8,478 nucleotides of DNA, from the NCBI GenBank assembly GCA_017577345.1, contig PITX01000045.1, positions 1-8,478 on the forward strand, read 5' to 3'. Position numbers and translations under genes: made by a program. Each line of letters starts with the position of its first letter. The stretch's first letter is position 1. The notes beneath the pieces are model-generated. The model was not told the origin of the DNA and searched no databases. It saw only the letters and a list, made by a program, of their open reading frames with translations. The stretch is from Clostridiales bacterium (GTDB taxonomy: Bacteria > Bacillota > Clostridia > Oscillospirales > Oscillospiraceae). Positions 6,505 through 8,478 of the stretch are shown here, one piece after another.

Positions 6505-6768
6505 TTATTTGAGCGTAATGTGCGGATTTTCCTCCGCACTGTCCCGGAGCAACCGCAGAAGCTGCCCAACATAGCGCTCGCCCAGCGTGCCGATCAGCTC
6601 ATCTTCGGCTGCGGCAATGCACACATCCTCGCTCTGCGCGGTCAGACAGTCGTGCAGAGCATCTAAATTCCTCCCGTACCATTCCGGCAGGGAAAGCGTC
6701 TGTGCGAACAGGTCGTGCAGATCACTGCGGTTTGTCACATTCGATGCGTCCAGATGCAGATAGATCAT
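6505..6768 (-). CDS. Barstar-family ribonuclease inhibitor
   Basis: An 87-residue cytoplasmic protein, the same length class as barstar (89-90). The core LPEWYGRNLDALHDCLT lines up with barstar LPEYYGENLDALWDCLT. Asp36 and Asp40 correspond to barstar Asp35 and Asp39, the acidic residues that plug the barnase active site; Trp30-Tyr31 replace Tyr29-Tyr30, and His39 replaces Trp38. It should bind and neutralise the ribonuclease encoded just before it, protecting the producer from enzyme that has not yet been exported. Its ATG overlaps the ribonuclease stop (ATGA), with GGAGGAG upstream, so the inhibitor is coupled to translation of the toxin. The substitutions at the interface suggest it is specific for its own partner rather than for Bacillus barnase, which is an inference. 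Confidence 0.9.
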   Translation of the reverse strand: MIYLHLDASNVTNRSDLHDLFAQTLSLPEWYGRNLDALHDCLTAQSEDVCIAAAEDELIGTLGERYVGQLLRLLRDSAEENPHITLK

Positions 6769-7307
6769 GATGCGTCTCCTCCGTAAATCAGTGTAAAGCT
6801 TTCATAGTGGTCTTCCGTATAATAGATCAGACCGTCGTTGGAAAAGACAATGCGCTTTGCACCGCGGGAGCTTGCGCCGCAGGTGTCGATGTCACATTCC
6901 GTGTAAGTGCGTCCCGGTGCTTCGGGCAGAAGTCCCTCGTAGTTGCCGAAGCGGTCACCGCCGATGCTCTTGCCGGGTGCATACGGCTCCAAAGAGCCAC
7001 CCTCCCAGCCGAGATCACGGGCGTCGTTCTTTGTGATGAAATTCTCCGGCAGCTTGTTGTAGGTGAGGATATAGAGCGCGACATCCTCCTTGGAGGAGTA
7101 GGCACCATATTCGTCAATCGCGGCAGCCTCGGAGACAGTTGTCTGTGTATTCTCTGTGGCGGGAGGAAACTCTGTGACATCAGCTTGCAGCTCGGATGTG
7201 ATAATATCGCTGATTTCCTGCACAAGCGCGTCGGTATCCACCAGACCGCAGGCACAGCAGCAGGCAAGGAGCGCGATCATCAAAATCGCGCACAAAAGCT
7301 TCTTCAT
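6765..7307 (-). CDS. Barnase-like secreted or lipoprotein ribonuclease
   Basis: A 180-residue guanyl-specific-type ribonuclease that should cleave single-stranded RNA outside the cell. Residues 1-20 are a signal sequence (KK then a hydrophobic core) ending LLACCCAC; both LLAC (Cys16) and CCAC (Cys20) could serve as a lipobox, so it may be lipid-anchored. Residues of about 22-63 are a Thr/Glu-rich linker. The catalytic domain (about 64-176) follows barnase closely: LPENFITK (Lys93 = barnase Lys27), APGKSIGGDRFGN (Lys113 = Lys62), RTYTECDI (Glu137 = general base Glu73), SRGAKRIVF (Arg148 and Arg152 = Arg83 and Arg87), TEDHY (His167 = general acid His102, Tyr168 = Tyr103). Nothing essential is missing, so it is expected to be active. 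Two cysteines, Cys138 and Cys143, are absent from Bacillus barnase and could form a disulfide. ATG 7307 has AAAGGAGG 6 bases upstream. The inhibitor follows with a 4-base overlap. Confidence 0.92.
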   Translation of the reverse strand: MKKLLCAILMIALLACCCACGLVDTDALVQEISDIITSELQADVTEFPPATENTQTTVSEAAAIDEYGAYSSKEDVALYILTYNKLPENFITKNDARDLGWEGGSLEPYAPGKSIGGDRFGNYEGLLPEAPGRTYTECDIDTCGASSRGAKRIVFSNDGLIYYTEDHYESFTLIYGGDAS

Positions 7308-7329
7308 TTCCGACCTCCTTTACTGCAAC

Positions 7330-7358
7330 AGTATAGCATTCTTTTGTCAGATTGACAA
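7330..7358 (-). promoter_or_regulatory. Promoter of the barnase-barstar operon
   Basis: Minus strand: -35 TTGTCA (7358-7353), 17-base spacer, -10 TATACT (7335-7330). This is close to the sigma-A consensus in both boxes and in spacing. It lies 22 bases upstream of the ATG, with the ribosome binding site in between, giving a short leader. Confidence 0.8.
7344..7358. promoter_or_regulatory. Possible operator overlapping the ribonuclease -35 box
   Basis: TTGTCA-GAT-TGACAA is a perfect 6-3-6 inverted repeat. One half-site is exactly the -35 hexamer of the barnase promoter, a position where a dimeric repressor would block RNA polymerase. It also lies about 27 bases from the -35 box of the divergent gene. 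No regulator gene is in the window, so function is speculative. Confidence 0.4.
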
Positions 7359-7385
7359 GAATGTAATAAGAAAAAGAAAGATTTA

Positions 7386-7414
7386 TGGACAGTTGTTGTT
7401 CATTTCGGTATAAT
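7386..7414 (+). promoter_or_regulatory. Promoter of the E2-like gene
   Basis: Plus strand: -35 TGGACA (7386-7391), 17-base spacer, -10 TATAAT (7409-7414), a near-consensus sigma-A promoter. The expected start of transcription is near 7421. The -10 box overlaps an in-frame ATG at 7413, which rules that codon out as the translation start. It is divergent from the barnase promoter, the two -35 boxes being about 27 bases apart. Confidence 0.82.
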
Positions 7415-7439
7415 GGGGCGCATAAGGGGGAGAAAATGG

Positions 7440-8315
7440 ATGGAAAAGAAAGAAAAAAGACGCTTTGGCGACCGCAAAGACGGCAAGCTCCTGCGAAAAA
7501 TCGACCCAATGCATTTTATTATGCCGATCATCTATCCGAACCGATGTGATAACGAGGCGTATATTTCGGAACGAATTGATCTGGAAAATATCAACGCATA
7601 TCTGACGGAAAAGAATGCGGCCAATCCGGACTTCAAGTATACGATATTCCATGTTATTCTGGCGGCGATGGTCAAGACGATCACACTGCGCCCGAAGATG
7701 AACCGTTTTATTGCCAACAAGAATATGTACCAGCGCAACGAGATCAGCGCGGCGTTCACGATCAAGAAGGTGTTCGAAGACGAATCGGACGAGGCACTGG
7801 CATTTATCCATACCAAGCCGACCGATACGATCGACACGATCCATGAATCTATCCGTCAGCAGGTGACTGCTTGCCGCAGTGAGAAGCTGGACAGCTCCAC
7901 GGAGAGCATGGATCTGTTTAACCGGATGCCGCGTTTTCTCTCCAAGGCAGTGACATGGTTTATTGTGAAGCTGGAAAAGCACGGAAAATGTCCGCAATCT
8001 CTGATTGAAACAGACCCGTATTATTCCTCTGTCGTGCTGTCGAATGTCGGCTCTATCAAGCTCAAGTGCGGCTACCATCACCTGACAAACTGGGGAACGA
8101 CCTCCGTGTTCTGCCTGATCGGTGAGAAGAAAAAGACGGCACACTATGACGAAAACGGCAATGTCGAGATGCGTGAAACGGTGGACATCGGTCTGACGAT
8201 CGACGAGCGGATTGCAGACGGCTATTACTATGCCAAGACCGTGCGGCTCATCAAGTATCTGCTGCAGGAGCCGAAGTTGCTGGAGCTGCCGCTCAGCGAG
8301 CCTGTAGAATACTGA
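7440..8315 (+). CDS. Stand-alone 2-oxoacid dehydrogenase E2-like acyltransferase-fold protein
   Basis: A 291-residue protein resembling the catalytic core of dihydrolipoyl acyltransferases and chloramphenicol acetyltransferase. Recognisable E2-core pieces are the segment RPKMNRFI with following YQRNEISAAFTIKK, LSNVGSIKLKCG, and the C-terminal DERIADGYYYAKTVRLIKYLL, which matches the E2 active-site line DHRVxDGxxxAxFL. The catalytic His is replaced by Glu256, while Asp260-Gly261 are kept. There is no lipoyl domain or E1-binding domain, and no E1 or E3 gene nearby, so it is not a normal dehydrogenase subunit. It may use other substrates or be non-enzymatic; His213-His214 (YHHLTNW) are nearby histidines of unknown relevance. 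ATG 7440 is chosen because AGGGGGAG lies 7 bases upstream, and the earlier ATG 7413 falls inside the promoter. It is monocistronic, with its own promoter and a hairpin right after the stop. Confidence 0.82.
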   Translation: MEKKEKRRFGDRKDGKLLRKIDPMHFIMPIIYPNRCDNEAYISERIDLENINAYLTEKNAANPDFKYTIFHVILAAMVKTITLRPKMNRFIANKNMYQRNEISAAFTIKKVFEDESDEALAFIHTKPTDTIDTIHESIRQQVTACRSEKLDSSTESMDLFNRMPRFLSKAVTWFIVKLEKHGKCPQSLIETDPYYSSVVLSNVGSIKLKCGYHHLTNWGTTSVFCLIGEKKKTAHYDENGNVEMRETVDIGLTIDERIADGYYYAKTVRLIKYLLQEPKLLELPLSEPVEY

Positions 8316-8322
8316 GAAAATT

Positions 8323-8351
8323 ACTGCCGTGGGTTATGTACCCACGGCAGT
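8323..8351 (+). terminator. Hairpin after the E2-like gene, without its T-tract
   Basis: A perfect 12-bp stem ACTGCCGTGGGT (8323-8334) / ACCCACGGCAGT (8340-8351) with loop TATGT, 7 bases after the stop codon. It has the form of an intrinsic terminator, but the sequence after the stem is TCAGACTGTC, the start of the dispersed element, rather than a T run. This is the same arrangement as behind greA. Confidence 0.65.
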
Positions 8352-8352
8352 T

Positions 8353-8478
8353 CAGACTGTCAAAAAAGTCCGTAACCGTCAAAATCAGAGTGAGCGGCTA
8401 TCGGTGTCATTGCGAGGTTTGCGGAGCAAACCGTGGCAATCTGTCCCTTGCAGATTTTGAGCGTTTCCGATATACGGT
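8353..8478. repeat. Second copy of the dispersed element, cut by the window end
   Basis: It begins CAGACTGTCAAAAAAGTCCG and is identical to the first copy through 8388 (36 bases, 38 counting the two T's before it). It then diverges completely at AGTGAGCGG. The nested inverted repeat is kept in form: CAAAATC (8380-8386) and GATTTTG (8453-8459), but it encloses a different interior. The right terminal repeat is not reached, so the length is unknown. Confidence 0.6.
8409..8440. repeat. ATTGCGAGG...GGCAAT palindromic repeat unit
   Basis: An imperfect hairpin: GGTTTGC (8416-8422), loop GGA, GCAAACC (8426-8432), with outer arms ATTGC (8409-8413) / GCAAT (8436-8440) around a small internal loop. 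From memory, ATTGCGAG...GGCAAT palindromes are scattered through intergenic DNA in many bacteria. Here it forms the interior of the second element copy. Confidence 0.55.

Noticed and set aside
7413..7415. ATG as start of the E2-like protein
   Set aside because: It lies within the TATAAT -10 box and upstream of the expected transcript start; ATG 7440 has a good ribosome binding site.
7383..8144. A 253-codon open frame on the minus strand across the E2-like gene
   Set aside because: It runs antisense to a gene with family motifs, promoter and ribosome binding site, and its composition is typical of a shadow frame.
2499..8388. Exact 38-base repeats as part of a CRISPR array
   Set aside because: Only two copies, nearly 6 kb apart, in unrelated intergenic positions, with no spacers or cas genes.

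Overview
The window looks like a chromosomal segment of a low-to-medium GC Gram-positive gut-type anaerobe, most likely a Ruminococcus-like member of the Oscillospiraceae/Clostridia. This is inferred from strong AGGAGG ribosome binding sites, sigma-A type promoters, the protein families present and the style of the intergenic repeats. No rRNA, tRNA, transposase, phage gene or CRISPR array is visible.

Layout. Bases 1-2464 (+) hold a tight run of three genes: the 3' part of an MFS/GPH-type transporter, a membrane-anchored glycerophosphodiester phosphodiesterase, and a GreA-family transcript cleavage factor. Bases 2465-2782 are a gene-free convergent gap packed with hairpins and a dispersed element of about 220 bp with imperfect terminal inverted repeats. 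Bases 2783-6413 (-) encode a translationally coupled heterodimeric ABC exporter. Its first subunit keeps a complete N-terminal membrane helix but has no ATG, GTG or TTG start in frame. Bases 6505-7307 (-) are a barnase-like secreted or lipoprotein ribonuclease followed by its barstar-type inhibitor, overlapping by ATGA, with their own promoter and terminator. Bases 7440-8315 (+), read divergently from the ribonuclease, encode a stand-alone protein with the acyltransferase fold of 2-oxoacid dehydrogenase E2, with Glu where the catalytic His normally sits. The window ends inside a second copy of the dispersed element, again placed directly behind a terminator-like hairpin.

How the parts work together. 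The exporter pair shows the textbook asymmetry of heterodimeric ABC exporters: one degenerate and one consensus ATP site. The ribonuclease/inhibitor pair is a compact toxin-immunity unit in which every barnase catalytic residue is kept. The promoter of the ABC operon is embedded in the T-rich tail of the barstar terminator, so the two minus-strand operons are adjacent but separately controlled.

Most genes belong to known families. The least explained items are the apparent non-canonical (ATC or GTC) start of the first ABC subunit, the mosaic repeat that abuts terminator hairpins, and the His-to-Glu E2-like protein. I see no clear wholly new multi-gene system.
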